A stretch of 64,000 nucleotides of DNA, from positions 1,054,001 through 1,118,000 of the forward strand of contig CAMPDV010000011.1 of the NCBI GenBank assembly GCA_946699065.1, read 5' to 3'. The DNA comes from Loxodes magnus (taxonomy: Eukaryota > Ciliophora > Karyorelictea > Loxodida > Loxodidae). The notes beneath the pieces were generated by a model. It was not told the origin of the DNA. It worked only from the letters and a program-made list of their open reading frames with translations, and made no database searches. The position numbers and the translations under genes are program-made. Positions 1 through 13,552 of the stretch are shown one piece after another; within the stretch, counting starts at the first letter, position 1, and the number at the start of each line of letters is the position of its first letter.

Positions 1-2940
1 TCTAATTTAGTTATAAAAGAGATAATTTAGCTATTCTATTTAGTGCTTAGCTTAGAAAACTCTAAAATATTTAGATAGAATGGAAAATTATCATATAAGA
101 TAAAAGATTGAACCATTCTAAATTAGTATCTTAAGAATTATTTGTAATTTTCTAATTACTTGCAGTTAAAATTTATAAATACATTCTATTTGGATTTTAG
201 CTATATCAATACCTTTAGGATAATTTTAAGCATGACGTATCCAAGATAAGGGAAAAAGGAGAAATTAGTATTTAATAAAATAAAAAGTGCAAAGCACTAT
301 ATAAAAAGGATAAAGATTATACTTTATTAGAAGGAAGTTAATAAAACAATAGCTAGCACATTTATTTTCAAAAATTTAAAGTTGGCTCTTAGGAACTTTA
401 GTAAATTTGAATTGATTCAGATTAGCTTTATATAATCTATTAATAATTACTTTTATCTTATTTTAGCATTTCAATTACTCTTATTATTAAGCAGGTTACT
501 ATTCAAATTCTTAAAGCACTTTGTCTAAGATTTTATAATTTCTATTTAAATAAGAAGTAGTATGTTAATGTCAAGTTATATTAAAATTTGACGAATATGA
601 ATACTAAAATAAAAATACTGCCTAGTTAACTTAAAAATTTAAGATTGAATTCGAGCAAAATTTATTTATTTATTGCGATTAGACTTTTTGAATCATTTAA
701 ATTCCTTCACAATAGAAAAACTTACTAAATGAATAATGATATCAGTTCTATTTTAAAATTTATTTTATTGTGTATATATATTTCAATGAAGATAATAAAA
801 TAACTACAAGAATCTTATTTTTTATTATTTATTTTCTTTGTTTTTATTATAAATCTAAAAATCAAATTTTAGTCAAAATTCGCTTTTTAAACCACAATTT
901 TTATCATTAGTTATATAAGTATTTAAGTATTTCACAGAGATAATTACATGGTTTAATCTAAAGTAAATGCTTAATAATTACAATTATTAATTCTCTTTTT
1001 ATTTAATTTAACAATGCTGAATGTCTTTACATAGTTTAGTTCTTAATTTTTATTTTTTAATCAACAAAGAGCAATTATATCTTTTTCTTAACAAGCTACT
1101 ACTACTATCAAGTTTGAAAACTAAAATTAAACTACTTTTCTTCATTATCAGAAATATATCTTACATTTAAATTGCAAACTGTTTTACATATTGTCTATTT
1201 TAAGCTACTTCATTGGAAAAATAGGATTTACTTAATTGGTTTATCACAAAGTCAATAATCTTAATAGTTATCTTTTTATATAAATTTAAATCTTTCTATC
1301 AATCAAAGATTGATATAGCAAAAGTTTTAATTGTCTGGATTTTACTCTAAACCTTAGAGAAGTTTATATTAATCCTATATAGAAAGATTCCATTATGAAG
1401 ATTATTTGATCTTGTTAAGGTTTTAAGATTATGATTATTAAATAAGCATCATTACACATGTTTGTTCCTTTTAGTAGAAGGTTCTTACTAATGCATTAAG
1501 AGAATGTTCAAACTAAAAGCAATAATATAACTATCTCAAATAATTCCAAGCTAATAATCACAAAACTTTTTTATAAGCTAAAAGTGTTTAATATGTTAGA
1601 TTGCTTAAATTAAAAATTAGAGTTTATTTAGACCAATTAGATTTTAAGAGTAAAATACAGCATTTAATTTGTATTATATTTTGATAGCTATTATTAACTT
1701 TATTTTAAGGAATATAAGAATTAGTTTAATCTTATTAACTTTAAGCTACTAACTTCTACATCAATTATTTATTTTTTATATGCAAATCAGATTAAGATGA
1801 GCTTAGTCTATAATTAATTAGTTTTTTTCTTTAGTTAATAAATTGCAAAATTTAGGAAGCTTTAGAAGAGAATTATGTCAGTTATAATAGAAATTTCTAT
1901 AAAATAAAGTAATAAATGGATAGAATTAAAAAATTAAATTGTTTAATGCTTAAAGCACGTATCTTAATATCTCAAGAGTTTAGTTTATTTCCATAATAGA
2001 AGTCAAATATTTTATTTTTACATGAAATATATTCACTTATCTCTAAAAAGAATTATCTCTTCATTGCTTTGAACCCTTGTTGTTTTTCATATTTATTTTT
2101 GATTTTTAATTTATCTGTCAAAATTCAACAAACGATAGTAATAAACTTTAAATATTTTATAATTTAATTATTTAATTTATTTGCTTTTAATTTTAATATT
2201 CAATTAAACATTTATAAATATGATTCTAGATTTTTTTCTCTATAGATAAAAATACGAATTATTAAATAATAAACCACTAAATTTTATCCAGATTTTTTAT
2301 TTAGTTTTCCTGTCTTGTAGTTTATATTTAATCTTTTAATATTTTTCACTTTTTATTTAGAGAAATATATTTAAGAATTTACCTAGATTTTTAAATAAAA
2401 TTTTTCACTTGTCTATTTTATAAAATCTATATCATCCTAATTTTGTAGATTATCATTTATAATTTCTCTTATTTTAATATCAGAATGTTTTCTAACTTTA
2501 TAGAAATTGCAGCTGAATTTAAAGCTTTTTTATTATATTAAAGAAGAAATTTGCTAAATTTATATTTCTTACATGGATATTTACTTTCTTGCTAAATATT
2601 AATATTCTGATAAAAATATTAAATTTTATTCTTATTTCTACAAAAATCTTACTTTCAACTTAAATTTTACAGTTATCCCTATATATTTATCATAATAACT
2701 ATTATTTATCTTCTTTAAGAGACTGATGAAAAGAGTTAATTTATTCTTATTAGCTCGAAATAACTTTATCAAAGACATTCTTTATATGAATAATTTTTTT
2801 AAATGATATAGAATTTTTTAATTTAATAACTCTATTTAAATTTTGAGTTCCTATTAGATTATAAATTCTAGTATAGTTATTAAAATTAAAATAGATTTAA
2901 ATGGTTTATTTTATAATAATAATTAATTATATTGGCGCTT
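1..2940. other. AT-rich spacer, no gene recognised
   Basis: Very AT-rich sequence with homopolymer T and A runs. I find no conserved protein, RNA gene or clear tandem repeat on either strand. With only TGA as stop, long open frames occur by chance in such DNA, so openness alone was not accepted as evidence of a gene. Confidence 0.5.
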
Positions 2941-3438
2941 TCATTATTAGAATAACCACTTAAACCTTAATTGCATTTGGTCTTATAATATTTCTGTTGC
3001 TTCTTACGAAGCTACTTAAAGTTATTGTTCTATTTTTTCTACTGTTCAATCTTCTTCTTGTTAGTAAAATAAGCATTTATGCTCTTTTTAACAAATTTTC
3101 TCATCTTAATAATATTTTTTCAGTTATTGCTTCATGTAATTCTAATTCTTAGTAAACCTTCTTCTGTAAACTTGTCTTTATTGTGTATTTATGGTTAACT
3201 CAATATATTTCAAAGTTTTATTTCTTCTATCTTCTTTATTTTAGTTAATTATCAGCATTATTTGACTAAGTGCCCTATTTTCTTACAAGACCATTATCTT
3301 GGCGCCTTTCTCTCTTTATAGGTTGGTATTTGCCTCGTCTTAATGCGATCAGATTTTCATTGTATTAATTTTTAAATGTATTTATTGCCTATATGATGTA
3401 ATTTTATTAATCTTCTTTTTTTCTTATGCTATTGACAT
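2941..3438 (-). CDS. Hypothetical coiled-coil protein, 165 aa
   Basis: Reading TAA/TAG as Gln, an ATG at 3438 opens a 165-codon frame ending in TGA at 2941-2943. The protein is rich in Lys, Gln and Glu. Its C-terminal half (about residues 95-160) has the charged, amphipathic pattern of a coiled coil, including the run EKIEQQLQVASQEATEILQ. Two in-frame TGA codons fall where Trp is acceptable (KIWSH and EEDWTV). The frame continues open upstream of the ATG, so the start is not certain. No family was recognised. The better codon composition and amphipathic pattern set it apart from the surrounding spacer, but it could still be a chance frame. Confidence 0.4.
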
Positions 3439-4387
3439 ATTCACTTCCAAAGATTCAGTTTACTACTAATTTCCTCTTTTAATTAATTATTGTCTTGATG
3501 AATCTTCAAAACAAATGATAGAAGACTCTTATATTTTGTTTAGTATTTAACTTAATTTTAAAGATCCTAATTTTCAGAATATACTTTCTACAATTTTTAA
3601 GTAATTTAGATTTAAAGTTATCTATATAGTTCTTTGCTCTAGTAAAAGTAATGCTTTCTATTTTCTTACTATTCCCAATAATTAGCTTATTATAAATTAG
3701 AAATATTCAGATAATTAAGTATAGCTATAATTCTTTAATATAACTATTTTTTATTAAGTATATCTATCTTTTATCTTTAAGTTTGCCTAAATATAAAATA
3801 TGTACTTTTAACTAAGCTAGTTAGTATAAAATAATAATTATTAATAACTTACAAGTTAAAAATCAATTTACTAATCCAAATTCTTAGTTTTATATTTTAA
3901 TTAAAGCTTTATTTAAATAACAAATAGTACTTTCTTTTTAAATCTCCTAATGATAAGCCTTAACTAGATATCTCCTATTATAATAATATTAGATCTACAT
4001 ATCTAAATTAATATATACTGCAATTATATAATTCTAATGCATTGGCTATTTGTATTAATGTTATTAAATACTTAATTGTCTTTTATATTGATTCACCTGC
4101 TTAAGCCTTTTAATTTTATATAATCCTAATTCTTTATATTTAGATATTTCCTGATATTCTATAAACATTTCACATTTAGGGCTACCTTTAAAAATACTAA
4201 CATATAGAGGTAAGAATTTAGATTGTTGATTTAAAGCTTTATTATTAACAATATTTCTTTATTATTGCTATTAATTAGCTAAAGCTGTTAGAATTGTATC
4301 TAAGTAACGGATATTTAGTAAGATATTATATAAATAATGCAGCATAATAGCTAAGTAAGCAGCAGATTCATTACTAAATAACTTACT
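3439..4387. other. AT-rich spacer
   Basis: About 950 nt of low-complexity AT-rich sequence between two coiled-coil hypotheticals that point away from each other. It presumably holds both promoters. I see no distinct element. Confidence 0.4.
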
Positions 4388-6051
4388 ATGCAGAGTGACA
4401 AAGAATGCAAAGCTCATATATATGATAAATCTTAAGTACTATTAAGTACTAAATTCCTAAAGTCCAATGAATCTAAAGAAGTTAGAAAAGAGGAAAAAAA
4501 CTAGATGAACTGCTCTCTATAAATCAATCAAGAAGGTTATAAATATGGCTAAGTTGATTTAGAAGCTCTAATTCATTAGAAGAGTTAAGAAGTAAAGAGA
4601 ATAAGAACTGAAATATAAAAGATTTGAAGTGAGAACAAAGATTTATTTAAAGAGAATGATATTCTAAGCAAAGAATTAATGTATTTTGAACAGGATAATT
4701 CAATCTTTAAGCAATAACTTAGATAACTCTAGGAACAATTGAAAAGTTATTAGCTCTAAATATTTGAAGATGATTTTACTCAAAATATGGAAATTTTATA
4801 ATTCAAGCTTGAATAAGCATGCAGAAGCGAAGAAATTTACTAGATGGTAAGTTAATTCTAAATTTATCTACTAGTATAGAAGCTTTCAACTGCTTAAAAG
4901 AAGTTAATTGAAACTAGAGATAAAAACAGCGCGTAAATTATTTAAAGATACCAAAATCTTTTATAAGAATGCGATTAAAAGGGCAAAATTATAGAAGATC
5001 TTAATATAAAAATCCATACCGTGCAAAATGTTCAAATTCCAGACTTAATTTAACAAATTGACTAAGAAAAAGACGAAATATAAGAACTGTAAGGACTAGT
5101 TTTTACTTATTAAGCAGACCTGTAGATCATGCAAAGCAAATTAAATAGAAAAAAATAGGAAATAAAATAACTAAAGGAAGCAAAAACAGTTTATCCTAAG
5201 CTATTACAACATAAGATATCTTATAAAAGCTTATCTACTAGCAATTCGTTGAATAAAACTTGTAATTCCTTGCTATCAAAATCCTTAGTTAACTCACCTA
5301 AAGCTAATCATTCTCAAATCTTTTACAGATCGAAATCTCCTTAAAATTAATTATCCTCAAGTTATTTAAATACATCAAAAAGTATTTTGAAAAGATAGAT
5401 AGAAAAATGGTTCGGAAGTAGCAAAAATAACGATAACGGAAGCGTAAATAATAAAAATGTGCTAAATTAAGGTAAGAATAAACTAAATAATAGTTAATTT
5501 ATTTGCCTTCTATTTACTATACTATCTTCTTTAAGTTATTCCATAGTGCTACTACGAAATTTATTAATAAGGTATCAACAAAACATTTTAAAGCTATATT
5601 CAATCATAAATAATGTTAACTATCTATATCTAATGCTATAAATAGTTATATTCTTTACAAAGTAAAAGCTAAGAGTATATCTCCTAAAGATAAGTATATG
5701 TTAGAGAGAATATAAATAAAGCTGCAAAAGAATAATTAGCTTAAAATAATAGTAAAGAGGTTAAAGATTGATAAGCAGCAATTAAAAGAGTTAAAATTAA
5801 TTAATTTTATAAGTAAATAAATTAGTAAATATAGTAGCTAAATGAGTAATTAAGATAAGAAACTTAAATAGAATAAATCAATAAAAATAAATTAAATTTA
5901 AGAAATATAATTAAATTTAGCTTTGATACTTTAAAAATAAACTGATTATTAATTTATAGTATTGCAAGCTATTTTAGATGATTCTGTATTCTATTCTCGT
6001 CTAAGCAGTTAGATTTAATGTATGATATTGATTATGTAGATAAATTTTTGA
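4388..6051 (+). CDS. Hypothetical coiled-coil protein, multi-exon
   Basis: An ATG at 4388 starts a Gln/Lys/Glu-rich frame whose first 300 or so codons look like a long coiled coil. A Ser/Asn-rich stretch follows (around 5220-5460) and then a second basic amphipathic region. A gtaag...ag element near 4854 is probably an intron of 28 or 33 nt. Two candidate 22-nt introns near 5471 and 5572 are needed to reach the final, better-looking frame, which ends in TGA at 6049-6051. No conserved domain was recognised. Cytoskeletal or basal-body coiled-coil proteins of ciliates look like this, but that is only a resemblance of composition. Exon boundaries in the 3' half are uncertain. Confidence 0.5.
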
Positions 6052-6903
6052 ATAGACATTTCATTTTCCTTTAGAATTTTGTTAGATCTTTATTTTTATT
6101 TTGTCTTAAATCTAATAATCTGATTTAAGGTAGTGAAAAGTAAATTAAATAAAAATATAAAAAGTTCTAAGAGAAAGTGAATTAGCTTAGAAAAAGTTAG
6201 GAATATTTCTATTTTATGAAGCTAAAGTTATTTAAGACATTTTTAGTCTCTTGAGTGGCAAATTTTTTATGATTTCATATAAGTCAAGACTTTATTTTCT
6301 ATCAATTTAATATAAGATAATTAAATAAATTCAAGTATAATCAGTCACTTTAAGGGAAAAAGATAAAATAACTTTTCCTTTTTTTCTAATCTGATTAAAA
6401 ATGTTTAATAGCAAAGAGACAGTTTATAAGCCTTAGTTATATTGATATAATTAATAATTATACTTGACAAATTTTATTTTTTATTACTTTTAAGTTAAAT
6501 AATATTGTAATTATAGACTTAATTATTATTTAATATAAAATAACAAACCAAATGAGCTAACTAAGCTTTTTAATCAATCATTATAAAAGTTATTCTATGC
6601 GGAAAATTTTCTAACTAGCATTAATATTAGCTATATAAATTAGAAACTTTCATATAGCGTAACTCAATTACTTGTCTCTTGCTATAACTTGTAAGCTCTT
6701 ACATTCAGATTAAATATTCCTTAATTAATAGCATCATCTTATTTAATTAAAATACCTAATTTTTGGCATTGTTTTAATGAAAGGAAATAATAGATAAATA
6801 TAATAGCTAATTATTTAACGCAAAGTGCTTGTTACTTTATATTTGAAGCAATCTTTTAAATAAATATTCCTTTAACTTCTATTTAATTTAAAAAGGATAA
6901 TAA
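6052..6903. other. AT-rich spacer
   Basis: No coding or RNA signal was recognised. It contains the 3' flank of the coiled-coil gene and the presumed promoter of the LMBR1-like gene. Confidence 0.4.
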
Positions 6904-8564
6904 ATGGACCTAATAAATCCTATGTTTCTACCCTATCTAATATTTGCTGGATTGATAATTGTAAGTTTAAGTTTATAGCTTTGATAATTATATATTTAGC
7001 TTATCTTGTCTTCGAATTATTTACTTGTCAAGCATTATACAGATCCAATGGAATCATATTGCTTTGCATCACTTACTAATACCATAACTCTATCAGTCAC
7101 ATTGATAGCAGTTCTAATAATCCCAGTGGATATTTATATAACCTCTTAAGGAGTTTAAAAGATAGCAGATTTCTAGATAAATGTAGATGTTATCTACTAA
7201 CTACTTATCATCATATTTATCGTTATCGTTGTTCTACTGTTCTTCATCATGCCTTTTGCTTATTTTTATGGTGAAGAACATTTTGATGAAATAGATACAG
7301 AAGATGAAATTGAAAAAATTTGCAATTCGTGTAAATACACCCTTGGGTTTATATTTGTATGTGTAGGACTTATCACATTTGGCCTTATTTTTAAACCTAA
7401 TATAGATAATTAAAATAAAAGCCAGTTTTGAATCCAACAAATTTTTGATACAGAGCATTGAGGAGAAGGAACCATTCAATTCGTTATTGCATGTTTACTA
7501 GTGGCAGGAATGGTAGCTTGAAGCTTCTATTCGGCCTATGGACTAGCTGCTTTGCCATTTAAATTAATAAAAGGAAATAAATCATTTTTCGAAGCTAAAG
7601 AAGAGTTAAACACAGATATCTCAAAAATCAGAGAGAAGTATAGAGAAATATAAATGAAAGTAGCTCGTGCATCAGGAAAAATTTCTTAAAAGGAAAAGAA
7701 GCAGCTGAACTATCTAAAGCGAAAGGAGAAAAATATGACTTAGAAGTCAGAAAAGTTAGAAACGTTAGACAAAAGCTAAGGGATTATAAATAAACTTCTG
7801 ACTATTCTAGTTCCCTTTAGAGTTTTAATTGGAATGGTTTGCTTAGTTTTATCTCTTCTACTCTTCCTGAGTATTTTCTTTAGTTGTTTACACAGAATAA
7901 TGTATAGCGAATGTGGATATAAATGTGGATTCATAACAAGCACATCTTCAGAGTATAACATTCTAGATAAGGTTTTAGTATATTCAAGTGAAAAGTTTCC
8001 TTTGGATTATCTTACTTTCGCAATAGTTTTCTTGTACATGTTTATTGCCAGTTTGTACGGTGTAATTCATTTAGGCATTAAAATTTTCATTTTCACGGTA
8101 TAATTTTTTATATCTACAGATATGGAAAATCAAAAAGAAACAGACAATGCCTCAAGCACTTTTAGTAGCTTCCGTCATAATCCTATTAATATTTCTGGCT
8201 GTAACAATGGAAATTTTGACAATATTGCCTTAGTATGCAACATTTGGATCTCAAAAGACAAAAGTAAGTTGATTTAACTAAAGCTTAGTTAGGAGATAGA
8301 TGTACTCTGAATTCAATAGAAAACTCTAGTTACTGTAAAATGAGTAATGTGTCTAAGTTCTTTAACAAAATCTCATTAGGTATTCCACTCTTTAGTACTA
8401 TCATTTTCTGTTTAAACTGAACTTTCATTTCTGTCTATCTTATAAGTTCTATTTAAGCAGCCTTTTCAAAGAAAAAACTAGACTTAGGCTAAGTAAGTTT
8501 ATTACTGTCATAGGACGATTCAGATAATAGTGACGATGAAGACTCACTGCTAGTTCAAACCTGA
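6904..8564 (+). CDS. LMBR1 domain-containing membrane protein, LMBD1-like
   Basis: This is a 537-residue polytopic membrane protein of the LMBR1/LMBRD1 family. Family members include the lysosomal escort needed for cobalamin export and lipocalin receptor-like proteins. The N-terminal half has five hydrophobic segments and the acidic loop after FFIMPFAYFYGEEHFDE. The family signature SAYGLAALPFKLIKG lies near residue 209 and is followed by a charged coiled coil (about 225-295). Four further membrane segments surround the motif MPQALLVAS, and an acidic Ser/Asp tail ends the protein. Two introns are required: 8098-8119 (22 nt) and 8264-8288 (25 nt). Removing them leaves exactly 538 codons, ending in TGA at 8562. 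TGA is read as Trp at several sites. The length matches LMBRD1 (about 540 aa). Lysosomal or endosomal location is inferred from the family only. Confidence 0.85.
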
Positions 8565-8713
8565 GAGACAAATAATTTCAAATAAAACATTTAAATATCC
8601 AATTATCTTATAACCTCGCTAATTTAACTTTTCCTTTTCTCAAAAAAGCTGAGTTTCTTTAAAAGCTGGTACTCAAAGCTTAAAGTCAAATTGTTTATTT
8701 AAATATAATAAAA

Positions 8714-9418
8714 ATGCTAGCCAGATCTTCTAAGATGCTTTTCAATCCTAAGTTAAGTCTTCCTCAAGCATTCCAGTATAAAATGGTTTACCCAGCAATG
8801 CGTTATTTTTCAGCAGGTACTGGAGATTTCTTGAAGATCTTGCAAAAAGAATTAAAATATGAGAATGAAAATTACACAGTCGATGAGGGTTTATAGAGCT
8901 ATATATAAAAGCAGAAGCTGAAAGTAATTGAAAATGCAAATACTTCAGAAATAAGAATTTAAAAATAGATTAATCAAGAATAGGCTCTTGAGATTATTTT
9001 TAAAGCAGCTCCACCTCCTTTGATAGAAGAGGAGGAAAACAAAGGGGGAGAATAGTAATAAAAGGAAGATTAAGAATAGCTATAGGCTCAATATAATGAC
9101 TTTCAGATTAACATTATAAACCAGAAATAAAACTAAGGACTAGCTTATTTTGTAACAGCTGTCAATAATGATCTTTAGATAAACTAAATTCAATTTTTAC
9201 TTTAAATTAAACAATCAGAGCAGTAAAATTAGGAGCTATATCTAGGACCTGATTTTGAAACTCTTGACTCGGAACTCTAAAATTCATTTTTCGAATTTTT
9301 ATAAGCTTGTGGAGTATCCTAAGAACTAGTTGAATTTATTCAAGCATATACCGTAGATAAGGAATAGAGACTTTATATCGAATGGCTAAAGAATCTTAAT
9401 GATTTTATAGAAAAGTGA
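8714..9418 (+). CDS. Mitochondrial p32/MAM33 family protein
   Basis: This is a 234-residue acidic protein of the MAM33/p32 (C1QBP, mitochondrial glycoprotein) family, a doughnut-shaped trimer of the mitochondrial matrix linked to mitoribosome function. The first 35 or so residues are rich in Arg, Ser and hydrophobics, as expected of a mitochondrial presequence. The middle is a Glu/Gln-rich acidic loop. The C-terminal block is diagnostic: YLGPDFETLDSEL, FFEFLQACGVS, then the YTVDKEQRLYIEWLKNL helix. There are no introns, and the single frame ends in TGA at 9416. It lies 149 bp downstream of the LMBR1-like gene on the same strand, with no evidence of co-transcription. Confidence 0.88.
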
Positions 9419-10634
9419 GCAAAAGTGAATTAACCTTAGTAACAATTTTTAATTTTAAATCTTTAATCTATACCATTTAATCATACTTTCAATCAAGTTA
9501 CATTCTAACTTCATCAAGTATCTTTGTCCTTCAAATCAAGGAGATGAAAATAGAAAAATCTAAGGAAAGAAAAATAGATAAGATACGATATATTATAAGA
9601 TATTCAATTATCCTATTTAGTTCATAATTTTATCATCTCATATCTAGAAATTGAAGAAATTCTAGAATGTTAATTAATCTTAAATATTAAAATAATAGAA
9701 GGAAAGAACCAAAAGATATTATTAATTCATATTGCTAGATTATAATACAATGCTTCATCTAATTACTTTCCTTTTGCCTTAATTAGTCCTGCATCTAGTG
9801 TTTCTAAAAGAATCTTTATAAAAGTATTAAAATAGCAGAAATAAAAGTCTTTATGATACCTTTTACACTATAAACTAATATCCATTACTAAAGTTAATTG
9901 AGCAGCTATAGTAATAGTATCACCATAATACTTTAGTGAAATTTTTCTTTTGATATACACTTCTTATCTTATTAATTACTTTCTAAATACTTTTTATTAT
10001 ATATATTACTTTCTAAAGGAAAAATTTAAACTAAGTAAAAATTTTATCAAATAAGATACATCTTAAAGATCAAAAAGTGTTCTAATCTAGATAAGATATA
10101 ATTCTCTTTTTAAATAAAGCTTTTTAAAAGAATTGCTGAAAGATAAACTAAAATCTTAAGGAAACTAAGATAGAAATGATTTAAAGAATCATTCTAAAAG
10201 AAGTTTGGTCTCACTTAATTAAGTAGCAAGATATATTTAAAGGCTTAAATTATGCTTGGTAAGTATTAACTGACAAATAGGAAGGATATATTATTCTATA
10301 AGCTACTTTTATACTACTCTCTATGATTGTATTTATCTGATAAGGCTACTTGTAAATGTTTTACTATCTTAATTTCGACTGGTAATTTATATTTTCTAGA
10401 AGTAAAAGTAAAGAAGCAAGAAAGGGAGCTAAATCATAGAGACAAAGGTAATGAATCATATGCACTATAGATATAGAATTAGCCTGGACATCAAAGTAGC
10501 ATAAAGTTGGTAAAAGTTCATTATTTTAAATAATTAAGAGTTCTTTAAATGTCTAACTGACTTTTAGAGCTTATGAACAAAAGTTAAATAAATTAAAGTT
10601 TAATTTAAATAAATTTAAATCTCAAATAGTTATC
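9419..10634. other. Spacer with a possible small ORF
   Basis: Mostly AT-rich. One open frame from ATG 10252 to TGA 10558-10560 would give 102 residues with a charged C-terminal half, but nothing in it was recognised. It may be a chance frame or the end of an unannotated small gene. Confidence 0.3.
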
Positions 10635-12188
10635 ATGATCTCTCTCGACTAGCTTAAAGAATTAGCTGATTTGGAGGACGAAACTTCAGATTACGAACCA
10701 GTTCTGAGCAAAATAATTGAGAAAAGGAATTAGGAAGGTTGTGCTTAGTATAAAGTAGAATTAAAACAGGGAAGTAAGAAATTAAGATAATGAGAAACTG
10801 CTGGGAACTTGATTAGAATGGATAAAAAGAACTAATAAAAGATCAAGTAGTATGATAAAGAGAATTTAAGCTTAGAAGTGGAATCAACTAAATAGTAATC
10901 AAGCAAAAAGAAGGAATCTATTGGACATAAAAGAAAAAGAGATAAAAGCTTATCAGAGCTGTAAGAAGATGAGCAAATTGATGATGAACCTAAAAAAAAA
11001 TAAACTTAAAACTCTAAATATAAAGTTAGGGTCATTTCAAGAAAAAATATTCTCAAAATTACGAAAAGCTAATGTAAGAAAAAGAAGGAAAAGCCAGTAA
11101 TGAATGGATAAACAAGTAAGAGGAGAAAAATAGATTAAATTTAGGAAGTTGAACTTTCTATTTAAACTCCAAGTATTTTAGTAAAAAAATAAGGGAAATA
11201 AGAAAAATAAGAATACAAACCATAGAAAAAATAGTAGAAATAAGTAGATAAGGTTAAAAAATAAGCAGAACTAAAATAAAAAAAGAGTAAATATTAAATC
11301 GAAAGAATTATAGACAGCAGAATAAATAAAAATGAAAAATAGTATTATGTAAAATGAGAAGGAAGAGATAATAAACACAACACTTGGGAATCAGTATAAA
11401 ATATGAAAAAGGCAGATAAATTGATTAAGAAATTTGAAAAGGAAAATTAGAAATTATTGTTAGTTAAATAAAAATTGAGAAGCCATTCTAAAATTGAAGA
11501 AAATCACAATAAGAAAGATCAAAAGAATAAGAAAAATCAGAAAGAGTCTAAAGTAAAGAAAAGAAATTAATAAAATGAAGTTTTGTAAATAAAGTTAAGA
11601 AGCCGAAGCTTAGAAGAAAGATAAAAATAAAAAATTTAAAATAAAACTAAGAAAAATTTGAAAGTCAATGCTAAAAAAGAAAAAGAGATAGAAAAAAATA
11701 ACTTTAACAAAAAAGTTTTTTCAAAACTAACTGTCAATTAAAATTTGATTACAAAAACTTAAACAGGTAATAAGAAAGATAAATTGAGAAAAGAAGAATT
11801 AAACAAGGAAGGAGAAAAATAAAATGCTACCAAATCTTAAATTGGTAAAGAGAAAAATAGAAGTAAAAGCATAGAGCATCAAGTTCAAAAAGAAGAAGAA
11901 TAAATTGAAATTGAAAAAAAAGAGAAATTAATATAAAAGCTTGCTAAATATGATTAAAGCTATGATTTAGAAACAATATTGAAAAATAAAATTTATAGAA
12001 TTGACTATGTTCGATATAATAAATAAACTAAAGAACTTCAAGCTAATGTTGAATGAAAGGAAAATACAAAAGGAGAAGCTAAACCCAAAGAAAAACTTTT
12101 GCCTTTGTTACTATTACATAGAATTGATCCAAAATTGGTGTGCGAATTCTACCTACAGCATATGCAATTTATCCTTGATGACGATTGA
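10635..12188 (+). CDS. HP1/Pdd1-like chromodomain and chromoshadow protein
   Basis: A 517-residue, Lys/Gln/Glu-rich nuclear-type protein with no intron. A good chromodomain lies at about residues 219-272 (YQIERIIDSR, QYYVKWEGRDNKHNTWE, then ADKLIKKFE), the module that binds methylated histone H3 tails. A weaker chromodomain-like block sits near the N-terminus (about 15-72: YEPVLSKIIEKR through the QWE motif). The last 80 residues resemble a chromoshadow domain (VEWKENTKG, then DPKLVCEFYLQHMQFI), the HP1 dimerisation module. This CD-CD-CSD order recalls Pdd1 of Tetrahymena. The third aromatic-cage position after KWEG is Arg rather than Tyr or Phe, so methyl-lysine binding by this domain is not assured. 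The basic linkers contain several nuclear-localisation-like clusters. Confidence 0.8.
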
Positions 12189-13552
12189 TCTTAATTTGTA
12201 AACAACTTTTTATATAGCATTTTAATTCATCATTTATAACCATAAAGTAACATCATTTAAATTTAACGAACTCTTCTATTAGATATCCTTATTTAATTAA
12301 AACCCTATAAAATTATTTAAAATTAAATTACTAAATCTCTAATTTTTCTTTTAATAATAATTTAAACAAGAAAGATGTCTATAGTTAGGAGTGCTAGAAA
12401 TCACTTTTTTAATTCTATTCAATTATATATAAACGAAATTTTTTTACTTATATCAATAAAGTTTTTCTAGATCAAATCTTTTGTTACTGCAAATTTCATA
12501 ATTATGTCGTCAAACTTCTAACGATAATATTTTCCGTTAATTTCATTTGATAGCCAATTTTATGACATTTCAACCATATTAATTGAAAGTTATTCTAATA
12601 ATGGTAAGCTCCACTAATAAAAATGATAATGACTTTACTTTTTGAAGAAAAATTACTAGAGTAACAAGTATAAAACAATCCATATCTTATAATATAATCA
12701 AAAGTTATAAAACCAGTCATTACTATTTTACAAGCTAAAGTCGAAAAAAATTTCTAAGCATATTTGAAATAAAAAGGGGAATAATTAAGGAATTATTAAT
12801 TTAAACATTAATATAATAAAATTTAATATTAAATTTATCAAAACTTAATTGCTTCAAATTATCATTTTTAATCGTATCTCATTTTTAAAAGCATTTTATA
12901 TAGTCTTGCAAGTAATTTCCAATATCCGCTATTATTTAATTATAGACTCTATTATTTATTCTTAGATTTAACTTTAGCATACTTTTACCAAGTACATTCC
13001 TTATTATTTTAAGAAAATAGACAAAAATATTTTTGAGTGAATACTTTTTAAAGAAAATTCTAGTTTTTAATTAATCTTAGCCACTATTTTAAATTAAAGC
13101 TTAAATTATCTCAGATCTATATCTTTTTAAAGATTATTCAAATGTTTTAATTTCAAAGTTTTAAAAAAAAAAAAGTACTTTGATAAAAGAATAAAATGAG
13201 TAAATTCTAAAAAATAATAGTAATATGGAGATGTTTCATATTTAATAAACTACATTAAGTTTATTTAGGATACAGAATTAGTCTTTTAAGTTAAAATTGC
13301 TTCGCTAAAGCACTTATAGAACAATTTACTTCATATGTTCAAAATATTAAGATATTATACTATGGAAACTGTAGAAAAATTAATTTAAAAATCCCTTTTA
13401 AATAGCCCATCTATAATAGCGCTGCTTTGCTTGCATACCATATTTATAAAAAAACTTACTATTATGAACTTCTTTACCAATAATTCTTCTAATTTTAGAT
13501 AAAAAAACAGAGAAAATAGATAAATTTATTATATAATATACAAATTGCACCT
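12189..13552. other. AT-rich spacer
   Basis: About 1.36 kb of AT-rich DNA with a 12-A run near 13170. No gene or RNA was recognised. Confidence 0.45.

Noticed and set aside
7234-7479. Standard-code open frames antisense to recognised genes (also 8748-8939, 16561-16752, 28059-28241, 31385-31585, 47187-47387)
   Set aside because: Each overlaps a strongly supported gene on the other strand and shows no protein-like features. They are shadows created by the reassigned code.
12001-12201. 66-codon plus-strand frame overlapping the end of the chromodomain gene
   Set aside because: It is in another phase from the chromoshadow domain, which is clearly the coding frame ending at TGA 12186.
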